A stretch of DNA of 64,000 bases from Pardosa pseudoannulata. Its lineage: Eukaryota; Arthropoda; Arachnida; Araneae; Lycosidae. Positions 12,709 to 22,643 of the stretch are shown here, one piece after another. Within the stretch, counting starts at the first letter, position 1; each line of letters starts with the position of its first letter. The notes under the pieces were generated by a model. The model was not told the DNA's origin. It did not search any database and saw only the letters and a program-made list of their open reading frames with translations. Location: positions 46,739,909-46,803,908 of the forward strand of contig CM063506.1 in the NCBI GenBank assembly GCA_032207245.1, given 5' to 3'. A program made the translations under genes and the position numbers.

Positions 12709-13533
12709 AATAAAGGAGGGAGAGGGGCATTAGATTAAAAGCCTTCAAAGTTTTTAAGTACTCTTAAATCTATAGAGGCTCTAAAAGATTTTTTTTAGAT
12801 ATAGTTACTCATAAATGTAATGCTTTAAAATAAACAAAGTAATATTCATTGAAAAATAAAGTTAACAAATGTTTCCATGTATAGTTATATAAAATTTATA
12901 ATTAAATTTAACGTAAAAATGAGAAAACGAAAATCTTAATAAAAATGTTTATGTGTAAATGGCCGAGTAAATATGATGTTTCGATGCTTATAATGCAAAT
13001 TTTTCTCGAAATAGTTTTGAAAAACAGTATTCACTCGTGAATTTATGAAAGTCAGTTATATTCCCGACAGCAAAATCTTATAAACAGTGAAGTATTCCAA
13101 AACATATAAACTGATTTCGGATTTACTGAACAAAAGCTAGCATATTAATACATATTTGTAAACAGATCTCCCAATTATCTATAGGAAAAGATTTGTATAG
13201 CCTATCAAGATTAGTACAGCGAGATGGACGTTTCAGCGTCATTTGTAATTTCTGCTAATTGATATACGAATGATCATTTCACGGATAATAGACACGCGTT
13301 CGGTGCCCTCGCTGTGTAATAGAGGAATCTGAAAGCTTTTCAGCATTAATTCCTAATGAACTTCCAATTTGAATGTGTTTATTCACAATGGCATAAAGTG
13401 TAAAACTACTTCCAACAATCGAGGGTATTTACCCATCGAACACTAATGAAGCTAATATCCCGCTTTATTTTAAAGGTTAAAATTCAATTTATGACGATTT
13501 AGTTTGTTTGAAACTATGTGATCAATATTTTGT
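12709..13533. other. AT-rich sequence; weak MITE-like ends at 13216-13318
   Basis: TACAGCGAG at 13216 and CTCGCTGT near 13311 are inverted 8-mers about 100 bp apart. This is too little to call an element. Nothing else was recognised. Confidence 0.3.
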
Positions 13534-13759
13534 AATGCGCAGGTTAAACCTACTACTTAAATCAGATTGTGAATGGTTACAATATCCATGTGGACTGCCG
13601 TACCGAAGGGCAGCGCTTTGCCCATTCGCACATTACCCAATTAAATATTAAAAAAGGAACTTAAAGGGAGCGCTTTTTATACACATAAACACACACAGAT
13701 ATAGAGGCTCATACACAGTTGACCTCTTCTTAACCGGCCTACATAGAACCTGGGTTAAG
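13534..13759 (-). mobile_element. Extended SINE copy 2 (5' module, tRNA head, partial body)
   Basis: Read on the minus strand, the 5' module occupies 13759-13636. It is followed without a break by a tRNA-like head (CGAAGGGCAGCGCTTTGCCC on + at about 13600) and a degraded SINE body to 13534. The module ends match copies 1 and 3 (CCCAATTAAATATTAA, AACCGGCC). The microsatellite slot here is a short CACACA/GATA run. Confidence 0.7.
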
Positions 13760-13879
13760 CCATGCGGACCTAAGTACCTAAGAGCACGCTTTACCTATTC
13801 GTATATTACCCGATTATATATTGAGAAGGAAGCTTAAAAACGGAGATTTTTAACACATACACGCAAACATGCAACCCTC

Positions 13880-13956
13880 ATATACACACACGCATATATA
13901 TGTATGGATATATGTATGTATGTGTATGTATGTATGTATGTATGTATGTATGTATG

Positions 13957-14008
<52 letters not shown>

Positions 14009-14009
14009 G
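13880..14009. repeat. Compound microsatellite (CA, ATGT, TA, CA)
   Basis: Runs of ATGT tetranucleotides, TA and CA follow one another inside the extended-SINE 5' module. It also creates a spurious long open frame on the minus strand. Confidence 0.95.
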
Positions 14010-14041
14010 TAGAGGTACAGTATGTGCCTCTTAAACGGCCT

Positions 14042-14254
14042 AAATAAGACCGGGTTTGGTTTGGTTTGGTTTGGTTTGGAGCGCTACGGTCTACTGTTTT
14101 GCACACGAGGTCTAATGAGACCGAGACCTACAGTTTAAAGCCGATTCCGAACGGCTATGAACATCCATGCCATAGTGGGATTCGAACCCACGAACCCTGG
14201 TACCGACGATCAGCACCCTAACCAATCCGCCAGTGTTCGGCAAATAAGATCGGG
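14042..14254 (-). mobile_element. tRNA-derived SINE with long TTTGG tail and target duplication
   Basis: SINE body 14055-14241. Flanks AAATAAGACCGGG and AAATAAGATCGGG (one mismatch) are the target duplication. The tail on the + strand is five TTTGG units, that is (CCAAA)n at the element's 3' end. It sits inside the 5' module of an older extended SINE, which fixes the order of insertion. Confidence 0.93.
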
Positions 14255-14260
14255 GTTAAG

Positions 14261-16483
14261 GCAGTTAAATAAAATTTCAGTTTAAGCGAAGAATAAAAGA
14301 CATTCAATTCAAGGAGGTTTTTTTTATAGTTACAGTAAACGTTTATTAAATACGCCAATTTATAAAAAATGTTTTATATACCGTTAATAGTAATGTCTAA
14401 AAAAATTCAGTCATATTTTCCAGCTAAAGGCTGGAAATTCGGCGACTTGATCACGATGAGTGTTGTTCCACATAGCATAAAGTCATTTCCAATGCTTTAA
14501 ATTATGGGGTTTTTTTTTCCCCTTGGCCACGGAGAAGTACATTGTGCATGAATGGGGAAAACTTGACATGAGGCCTTTCGCCCCATTTCGAAGGGAGTTC
14601 CGAGGGGTTATTTCCACCCTGCAATCGAGGAACTTGCAACGAGAAGGACAACGAGGTGAAGACAAAAGGAATCTCAAACTATCGTAGTTTATTCATGTTT
14701 TCTCTTACGAACGAAACTGCCAATTGTTCGCAAACATTGCACATCCTCTTTTTATAGTTGTTTGTATCTGTTAAAAGGCAATCACTACAAGTTACTTGAA
14801 TAACATAAAGAGTCCGAATCCATTTTTAGCTATGGAACCGAAAGGAATCCACAGGGGACCATTCAAGAATATTCCCTAGGGTTGCTAGAAAGGATTACTG
14901 GAAAAGAGAATCCGCACCGAAAATTATCATATATATATATATATATACGCGCACGCATGCACATATATAAGGAAAGGTAATTTAATCGGGAAGCTAATGT
15001 AGGTATTTTGTATAAAACCCTAAGAGAGCCCCAGAAAATTTTCAGGGGTTTTCATATCTTGAGTGAAGGGCAAAAATTCCCGCGTTCTTTTGCTTTCCCC
15101 TTTATAACTCCTAACCTAAATTGACCACTGAGGCTACAGTTTACGCCCTCAAAAGAAGGGGTCTAACCAAGTATAATTCTACATTGCCCTAGCACACAAT
15201 TTAGGAAATTTCCAAACAAAAAGGAGATGCACGCTATCGCAGTCAGATTTTCCTAGAGATTTTCCCACAGATTTTAACTGAGATGTTGATTTCTAACTGC
15301 ACGATAGCTAACCCCTCAGTATGTCCTGTCCCTATAATGAAGTGGGAACCTGTCCTCCAACGACCTGTTAATAAAGGTCGTTAACTAAAATGGTGTCATT
15401 TTTATGGGCTACGACTGCAACCACCCATCGTGAAGTCCTTATTAAATATATATATTATGTACACAGGTCACTTTTTTTATCCTTTGTATCAATTAGCAAG
15501 ACCTCTCACTTATACGATGCTCTTATATTTTCAACTTTCCTCTTCTTATATTTATCTTTTATCTTCAACAGTTGAACAGGCTTAAATAAGGCAAACGTAT
15601 TTGTAAGTTTTCTTTAGTTCTAGGGCAGGTTTTTCTATCTGGCGTTCTGTAAGTATTTCAAAAGTGTATCGCGATAAAGAACTGGAATAAGTCGGAAATC
15701 GGAATGCACTACCCAATTCCTTCAGCCGAGTAGTCACAACTATGAAGGTTAGCGTAAATAAATATTGAAACACAATCATTAGTAGTGTTTTACCAATAAC
15801 TGACCAATTCTTATCAGGTAACTGATGGCAAGCTTAAGTACCTTTAAGGGCCTTCTCTTATCGTGGACAACGCGGACACTTGTCCAAGACGGCATTTTGC
15901 CAGCGAATGTGTTAAACTATTTATATTGAATTAATCGTCATTTATTTAAATCGATTTTTACTTTCGCTAAGAAATTATAGTTCGTATTTATACTGTCTAG
16001 GACTGAAGGTTAAAATGATTGAAAATCCTTAATTATTATAAAACTACCATTAAACAAAAACGATATGTTTTAATTTAATAACCAAAAATGCTATAACTAT
16101 TATTATAATACGTTTCGCGGAAGAACGGAAAATATCACTTTCAATTTTATAAAGTTAATTCCACAAAACTCCAGGGACACAGAAGAAGATTCCAGTAATA
16201 TGGAGGATTGAAGAGTCAGTCTTTTCGGTTTTCAGCTTAAAATTTTTAATAAATATTTTTTGCTGTTGTTCGTGTGCAAGAATTATTTAAGCTCCACTGC
16301 TTTATATCCCTAATATCTCTTTTAATAACTTTATAGTGGGGGTATGGAAGGCATTTTGAATTTATGTCCAAGGCGATAAAACCGCTATAGGCGATACTCA
16401 TATTTTATATTAAACCCTTGACATACGACTCGAGGTCGTCATTCATTTATTGTGCCATTGTAAACTTCGACGAGTCTACCTAA
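14261..16483. other. Mostly unique sequence, one weak exon candidate
   Basis: Apart from the candidate at 14535, no recognisable gene. A short (TA)n lies at about 14931-14947. GC rises modestly at 14.5-15.4 kb, where several open frames exist without known motifs. Confidence 0.4.
14535..14655 (+). CDS. Weak candidate internal exon, unknown protein
   Basis: The segment is bounded by a pyrimidine-rich run ending GGAG (AG at 14533-14534) and a donor-like GAG|GTGAAG (GT at 14656). The open frame starts KYIVHEWGKLDMRPF and runs 40 codons plus one base (phase 0 in, phase 1 out). It has more C/G third positions than the surroundings. I do not recognise the protein and see no partner exon nearby. 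A chance frame in an old repeat is a real alternative. Confidence 0.18.
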
Positions 16484-17093
16484 TTAACCCTCCGAGTGGA
16501 ACACACCAAGGAAAAGTCTCCAAAAAATACGCTAAAGTGTTCTATGATTTTTTTACTTCACCCTTTGTAGACTAGATTGGAACACGGGAAACCTACCCTC
16601 GTTATTGTCCCTTTACTTCCGGTTATAAATAGATATATAAATAGATATTATAGATTGTTAATTTTTTATACACATAAAGCTCGTCAAGTCTCGAAGATCA
16701 TTCCATAAGAAATAATGGATTCTAAAAGTACGAATAAAAATATTTTTTAAGAGAATTATTTATATTCTTTTACGAAAGTCATCCAAGATATTTAAGTAGT
16801 GCAATTAGAGATACATGTGTTACCGCAAACGAAATACTTCGAAATAGAGATTGACAAAGCCATGAGAAGCTATCAGCGTCTTTGTGCCTCAGGGAGTAGG
16901 GGTGCATCCCTCAATAAATGTCAAAGAGAGGTGCAGTTCCTAAACAATCGACTTGACCCTCCTACCTCAAAACTCCATGGGGGAAAGCACTGGCAGAAAT
17001 GTACACTACATCCATTTTTGGAACGTTTTAGGAGGTCGAAAATTGTACGTGACAAACGGCGAAATTGTATGTGCGAACCGCTTAGAGGGTTAA
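16484..17093. mobile_element. piggyBac-like (TTAA) non-autonomous element
   Basis: TTAA at 16484-16487 and 17090-17093 bracket inverted ends CCCTCCGAGTGG and, at the right end reverse-complemented, CCCTCTAAGCGG. They differ at only three of twelve positions. The element body is 16488-17089 (602 bp). TTAA targets with CCC..GGG ends are the hallmark of piggyBac-type transposons. The 102-codon open frame at 16799-17107 begins without ATG, overlaps the end and shows no transposase motif, so I do not call it a gene. Confidence 0.7.
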
Positions 17094-17235
17094 GCTCTGT
17101 TTCCTGACCGTAGCTAAGGAAGAAATTTTTTTCTAGGGTGCGCCACCGAAAGTTATGTTATATTTTGTGAAAATCAGTTATGTAACAATTAAATAGTATG
17201 CATGAAAAACAAATTACTGATACTACTAATGAATA

Positions 17236-17395
17236 CTTGGTTTCGTTTGCTCCGCGCTACGGTCTACTCTTTTGCTACAGGGCGGCTTATTAGAGGGGGA
17301 CCTACTGCTTAAGACCGATTCTGAACACTACAAACATGCATGTCACTAATGGAATTCGAACCCGCGAACTACGGTATACGAGACATTGGTCGCGA
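17236..17395 (-). mobile_element. tRNA-derived SINE, diverged
   Basis: Family blocks GCGCTACGGTCTACTCTTTT and GGAATTCGAACCCGCGAACT are visible, but the outer head is degraded. No target duplication was found. Confidence 0.75.
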
Positions 17396-17427
17396 AGAGG
17401 TTAAAACAGAAAGAAGCATTTTGAAGC

Positions 17428-17621
17428 AATATTTAGTATAGGTTGGTTTGGAGCACCACGGTCTACTTTTTGCAACAAGAGAGCTAATGAGACCGGGACC
17501 TACATCTTAAAGCCGATTCCGAACGGCTACGAACATCCATGCCATAGTGGGATTCAAACCCACGAACTCCGGTTCCGAAGGCCAGCATCCTAACCATTCG
17601 GCCATCGAATATTTAGTATAG
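17428..17621 (-). mobile_element. Young tRNA-derived SINE with perfect target duplication
   Basis: SINE body 17442-17607. AATATTTAGTATAG is present identically at 17428-17441 and 17608-17621 (14 of 14). The head lacks the last few bases (TTCGGC), so it is slightly 5'-truncated. Perfect flanks and little divergence suggest recent insertion. Confidence 0.95.
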
Positions 17622-17801
17622 AAGTGATCTAGAGCGGCAAATGCCATGCTAGACAATATTTGAGACTAATACTCTCAAATATTATGACAAATAACAGATA
17701 CGACCTTTTTTGGGTCAATTTAATGGTTTAATAATATTCCAAAATAAAATGCTCTGTTTCTTAGCTTTTTCGTAACAGCTCAGTTGAATCAAATTAAACA
17801 G

Positions 17802-18708
17802 TAGGGGAGAGTGGGACCTTGGGACATAGCCCACCTTGGGACACCTTTATTTTCAGCCTTTAATTTGCAGCCAGGAGTTAGTGCTCATGTATATTGATAG
17901 ATGACATTACTCTTCACTTCTCAAAGAATTTTGATGAAGATAGTGCTTATAGGTAAGGAACAATTTCATTTTCTTTGTTTTGAATAACCCAAAATTACAT
18001 CAATGTGCATTTTAAAAAGTAATTTTTTTGAAAAAAAATTTTTTAATTAAAAACAAAAAAGTATTGTTATGAAAATTTATTTATTATTATTTCTATGCTA
18101 ATAAATAAACTGCATTGTTAAACCTAACTGAGTAGGAGTTTCCGAAATATACTATGTAAAATGGGGCAGGTTGGGACACACATAGATGGGGCACCTTGGG
18201 ACACTTTTAAAAGTGTAAAAAAAATATCAATTAAAGCAAAATAATTAATATTTTGGTGCCTAATTTTTAATTGATGATTTAACATGTCAAAATATTAATT
18301 TATTAACCTTTTTTTGTTTGAGAAAAGAAGAATGAAGAAGAAAGAAGAATCAAAGAAGAATTTGCTGGCATCAAATATAAGATTTGTTAAAAAAAATGTA
18401 TTAACTTGAACAATTTTCAGCCATTTCTCTTTTATAACAGTTAATAAAAATAATTTGAACAGTATTTTGTATTTGTTATTTAGTGTCCCAACCTACCCCA
18501 TACAGTGGTGCAGGTTGGGACATTGGAAAGGTATTTTATTTCTTTTATTATTCTTTAACTAAATGAGATATTAAGTAGATTTAATGTTTATCAGAAGCTG
18601 ATATGATGTTAATATATGCATGAATACTTATTTTTTTAAATTAGCTTTAGAAAAAATTCATAAAAATGTTTAACTGAAAAGTGTCCCAAGATGCCCCGGT
18701 CTTCCCTA
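17802..18708. mobile_element. 903-bp TA-flanked element with TTGGGACA ends
   Basis: Left end GGGGAGAGTGGGACCTTGGG and right end (reverse complement) GGGAAGACCGGGGCATCTTG form imperfect inverted repeats at 17804 and 18706, flanked by TA on both sides. Copies of the CAGGTTGGGACA/CACCTTGGGACA core recur inside, both direct and inverted (18170-18205, 18482-18522). No transposase frame is seen. The TA target fits Tc1/mariner-type insertion, but I cannot assign a superfamily with certainty. Confidence 0.7.
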
Positions 18709-18808
18709 TAATTTGAATGCATCAAATTCTGTTCCATTTGTACATCAAGAGATTAACTGAAGTAAATGTCCTCTTTCAAAAAGCGAAAAAAATACATAAA
18801 AAAAGTTC

Positions 18809-18845
18809 ACAAGGATGTTCCGTGGTCTAGAAAAAGGTTGAGAAG
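18809..18845. mobile_element. Solo hAT-like end
   Basis: GTTCCGTGGTCTAGAAAAAG followed by GTTGAGAAG reads, reverse-complemented, like the TTCTCAACC...CCACGGNAC end class of hAT MITEs. No matching opposite end was found. Confidence 0.3.
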
Positions 18846-19574
18846 ACTAGTGTGTTTATTTACTTAAATTCAAAATTTGGTACGTTTGAAAAACAGACTT
18901 TTAAAATTAGCAAAGGAAAAAAAAAAGGATTAAATTGATACTAGCTACGAAAACGTTTAGAAAATCTATTCAAGTGACTCATAACTCTTTTTCGTTACTT
19001 CCAACTAAAGACAAGAAACCCGAAGGTAAAACATACGATCAGTGAAAAGGCTACTTCTACGGATCTGGGTAAAACTAGGTCATTCTAATCTCCAAAGAGA
19101 TTAGTTGTAATCGTTGCATAAAAACAATCAATGAAATCCAAAAAGTTTCGAAATTTTTCTGCATTAAGACTGTGATATTATTTTAAATCAAATGTGAATG
19201 TTTCATACCATTATCATTTACTTCACACTAAATACAAAATCTCATTTTTTAAAGCAAGAATGGGACACTCAATAGCTTACGTAAACCTAAATGTAATAAC
19301 ATTCCAATTTATTCAAATATGCAAAGAGGATTGGTATACCAGTTATTAAATTGCAAAAGAGGGCGAAGTAAATAAAGGAACGTAATGTAAATACTTTTAT
19401 ATTCACCTGTTAAAAAAATGAAATTAAAATAACTGAGAATGAAATAAATTAAATAGAATACGTCACTGATGCCGTATGTATATGTGTGTAGGACTGTATA
19501 TGTATACATATTTAAAATATTTCTACCTTTCATGATATAGCTATAAAGAAAATAGTTTGAAAATACCTCAAATT
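18846..19574. other. AT-rich sequence, nothing recognised
   Basis: No repeat or credible exon. The minus-strand frame at 19309-19533 is hydrophobic by composition only. Confidence 0.4.
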
Positions 19575-19650
19575 TGGGTATACAGCGCTAAAGTCTACTC
19601 TTTTTCAACACAAGAGGTAATGAGATCAGAACATACTGCTTAAAACTTTA
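19575..19650 (-). mobile_element. Truncated tRNA-derived SINE fragment
   Basis: Only the 3' half remains: CAGCGCTAAAGTCTACTC and AATGAGATCAGAACATACTG. The tRNA-like head is missing. Confidence 0.65.
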
Positions 19651-19814
19651 ATTACTAAGCCTCATTCTTATAGTCTTCATTACATTAATATCGAAGGGTG
19701 TCATCGATTTATATTAAACAAAAACCCTTCATTTTTTTGTTTAAAACTGACTAACACCGTTTGATATGAGAGACGCCATTTTTTGATGCCTTACTCTAGT
19801 TAGACCAGACAGTA

Positions 19815-19910
19815 GATGCGCGATATTTTTAATTCGTTATTTTTTTAAATACCAAGATGGCGTGGTTGAACCATGTAGCATTGCGCATGGACGATACTAC
19901 TTCCACGTGA
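19815..19910. promoter_or_regulatory. Cluster of promoter-like motifs
   Basis: Within 96 bp are ATGCGCGA, AAGATGGCG (YY1-like, 19854-19862), TTGCGCATGG (NRF1-like half-site) and CCACGTGA (E-box, 19903-19910). The cluster sits in a locally GC-richer patch. These motifs often mark TATA-less metazoan promoters, but no adjacent exon could be confirmed. Confidence 0.25.
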
Positions 19911-20097
19911 GACCGCTCGGCTAACCCATTCCACACTGCAAAGCCATTCACATGAGCATTATCGCCTTAATTTGATCCATCTGTTTGAAAAATTGCTTGC
20001 CATCTAAAAATTTGATTCCTTTTTAACTAATAATTCTAACCTAGATTGGACAAGTTACATAGGTATAGTTGTGAATATGTATGCATAGAGCCACAGT

Positions 20098-20310
20098 AGA
20101 TTAATAGGCAAAAATGTTGGGTACATAACAGGTGAGTTGTACATTCGAGGCTCGAGTCGGCCAAAGATCCACCGTGTTCATTAATGGATGGGCTCATGGT
20201 CGCAATTCTCTCCAAGATCTCAAAAGATACCTCTGGAGGTGGCAGGCCAAGACTGGGGGTGTCCTACTTGGACCTTGCTTCTAAATTACGAGGACTCCCT
20301 TTGAGAAAAA
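20098..20310 (+). mobile_element. SINE-2 family, copy at 20.1 kb
   Basis: Shares GGAGGTGGCAGGCCAAGACT and CTTGCTTCTAAATTACGAGG with the element at 2053. The head is diverged (CATTCGAGGCTCGAG in place of the B-box). Confidence 0.6.
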
Positions 20311-20433
20311 AGTCGTTCTTTCACTCTACCTGTGCTCTTCCCTCAAAAAGCGGAATCCTTTGGCTTAATTAGTATATTATGTTAATATAATGTGTAACGC
20401 CTTGGTGATCAATTTGAAAATATTTATTTGCAG

Positions 20434-20590
20434 ATTGGTTGAGCAACACGAGGGTTAATGGGGACGGGACAAACTGCTTAAAAAAGATTCCGAATGGATA
20501 CTAATATACACACCAGTAATGGGAACCAAACCAAAGAACTCTGGTATCGTAAAGGTCTGGTAAAGAGCAGAGTCCTACCCATTTGGAATT
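20434..20590 (-). mobile_element. tRNA-derived SINE, diverged
   Basis: Blocks GCAACACGAGGGTTAATGGG, GATTCCGAATGG and GAACTCTGGTATCG are recognisable. The 3' end (CTACGGTC block) is deleted. Confidence 0.65.
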
Positions 20591-21952
20591 ATTCGGTAAT
20601 ATTTGCAGAACCCAAAAGATTTCTTTTCCCTTAGATGGCGTAGAAAATCTCTTGGATCGTACTCCACATAGCATTTTTACAACAATGTCCGAAAAGAAGC
20701 GGAGTAGTTGAATGTACAATTATCGAATTTCAGCAAATAGGAAAATGCTATTCATCAGATGAAATTCTCCAAAGTGCGAGGATCTTGTGGAATTCACGCC
20801 AAAAAAGAATCGAGTGTGGTCAAATAAAAGCTGAAGTGGTGGGCGTAACAAAGTGCCCACTCAGAGTATGAATCGTCACTTGCACAGTCGTCTTTTATTT
20901 GTATTAATCTGAAAAACGATTTAAAATATTCATTCCTAATACTGAAATTTTGAAGAATTCACATCGTATTAGAAATGTTAATTCGATCACCGAAGATAAA
21001 TCTGATTTAAAATGGATTACAAATCAAGGCAGCAACAGAATCCTTAAAGTTTTATTAACTTATATTTTATTTACCATGACAGTTTAATTTTTATAATCTG
21101 TATTACTTATTTTTATTATGAATTTTTTGACTATATTTTGTTTATTTCAATATCATAATAAGATTTAAAATAGCATACTTTCATCCAATATCTCAAATTA
21201 CGGATGGGAAGGAGTAGATTAAATGGTTATAATAGTAGTACTTGTAATAAAAGTTTCGGATCTCAGTCTAACACGTGCACACCCATTTGAGGACATCATC
21301 AGCTGTGAAGTAAAATTACACGCGTAACGCTTATAGGGTGAAATAAATATGAGGTAAGTCTTAATAATCTATTCTAAAAATTTAATCTTTTCATAATCGA
21401 CCTTCGACAGGTTTTAACTAAAGAAACTTATGTATCGTATCAACGAACACAATTTACAGTTTCTTTAAGTTTTTTTGCTACTAGACTTTAAATAGTAATA
21501 TGCCGCAGGACGCTACAGTTAAATTATTGCTCAACAACTATGCCCCTAAAACTCTATGATTTTCTATATATTTTTATTGCAAATTTAAACACACATATAT
21601 ATTCCGTATTAATAAACTAATTATTAACAAAATTGAGTTTTAAATTACTACTCCTCTTTGTCCAAAGAAAATATTACTAGAAGATAAAGACGTTCGCAGA
21701 TACTATGAGAAACTGAATAACACTGTTGTAAAGAGTTGCCGTGAACTAACTGTAGATCAAAAATGTTCTAAAGCTGCATCGATTAAAAGAGTCTGTAAAA
21801 AACTTTTGAATGATAACAGTAACATAATATTATTTTGATTAAAGAAAAGTAAAGAAGTAAAAGGTACATTAGTAATTAAAAGTATTTATGCTCAAGAAGC
21901 ATAATGAAATAGATATGAGGGCCAGTTACACTGTAAACTTATATATTGCTGT
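20591..21952. other. No gene confirmed; acceptor-like site and short open frame noted
   Basis: At about 20630 the run ATTTCTTTTCCCTTAG is a good 3' splice-site shape, followed by 24 open codons and a stop. At 21646-21837 an ATG-less frame contains DVRRYYEKLNNTVVKSC and looks protein-like. I recognise neither. Confidence 0.25.
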
Positions 21953-22139
21953 CAAATCTTGTTAAGTTTGATTTGGAGCGCTACGGTCTACTGTTTAGCA
22001 AGTCGAGGGATAATGAAACCAGGACCTACTTAAAAGCAAATTCCAAACGGCTACCAATATCCATGCCTGTAGTGGGATTTCAACCAACAATCTCCGAGCG
22101 CTCAATGATTCGGCCATATTTAGGCCAAATGTCGTAAAG
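21953..22139 (-). mobile_element. tRNA-derived SINE, shortened head
   Basis: SINE body 21967-22125. CAAATCTTGTTAAG and CAAATGTCGTAAAG agree at 11 of 14 positions and are probably an aged target duplication. The tRNA head has an internal deletion. Confidence 0.8.
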
Positions 22140-22643
22140 ACGAATTCGCTTAAGATGAATTGCCATTTGTACGAACCAAATTTATTGTCACCAACCAAAT
22201 AGATTGAAAATTAATGTTTATTTGTGTAAAAAGAATTTGGTTATTACAAATTGTCGATTAGGACGAACGAAATGTTAAAAAGACAGCTATTCTTCGAATT
22301 GAACGAGTTCGTACTTCTTCATAATGGCTTTAGAATTTTCTCCTTTTGTTTGAGATGGGTGTTATCAACGCGAAACCTGTTTATTCTCTCTGAGGTCACA
22401 TCTACAGGTGCAGGTGGTCACTTCTACAAACTTAAAAATTGTATGGATGATATTAAGTTGTACTTTAAAGAATGTCGTAATATAAATACAAAGCAAACAT
22501 CGAAATATAAAATTGTATAAGTTTTCATTTAAGAATGTATATGATATTTCAGCTTTCTTTTTTACAACAGTAAATATGGACTTCGATTAAGATGAAGATA
22601 TTTTGATGATCCCTTGACTTCGTCTTAACGAGATCTAACTGTA
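22138..22643. mobile_element. pogo/Tigger-like MITE
   Basis: The left end carries CGAATTCGCTTAAGATGAA. The right end, reverse-complemented from 22641, reads CAGTTAGATCTCGTTAAGAC and is followed by TA. The two align through the TCG..TTAAGA[CT]GAA core and resemble the end of the element at 27351. The 89-codon open frame at 22251-22520 lies inside, lacks ATG and has no transposase motif. The left boundary is uncertain. Confidence 0.45.

Larger units (their letters stand above)
13760..14260 (-). mobile_element. Extended SINE copy 3, interrupted by a standard SINE
   Basis: The tRNA-head remnant at about 13770-13812 joins a 5' module starting TTACCCGATTATATATTGAG. The module contains a large microsatellite (13880-14009) and continues to AAATAAGACCGGG at 14042-14054. 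There a younger SINE has inserted. The module's end reappears after the SINE as AAATAAGATCGGGG (14242-14255). Confidence 0.7.

Noticed and set aside
13216..13318. 100-bp MITE with CAGCGAG ends
   Set aside because: Only an 8-bp inverted match and no clear target duplication.
13834..14106. 90-codon minus-strand frame
   Set aside because: Translation of microsatellite and SINE sequence.
16799..17107. 102-codon frame as a gene
   Set aside because: No ATG, runs across the end of a TTAA element and has no transposase or other motif.
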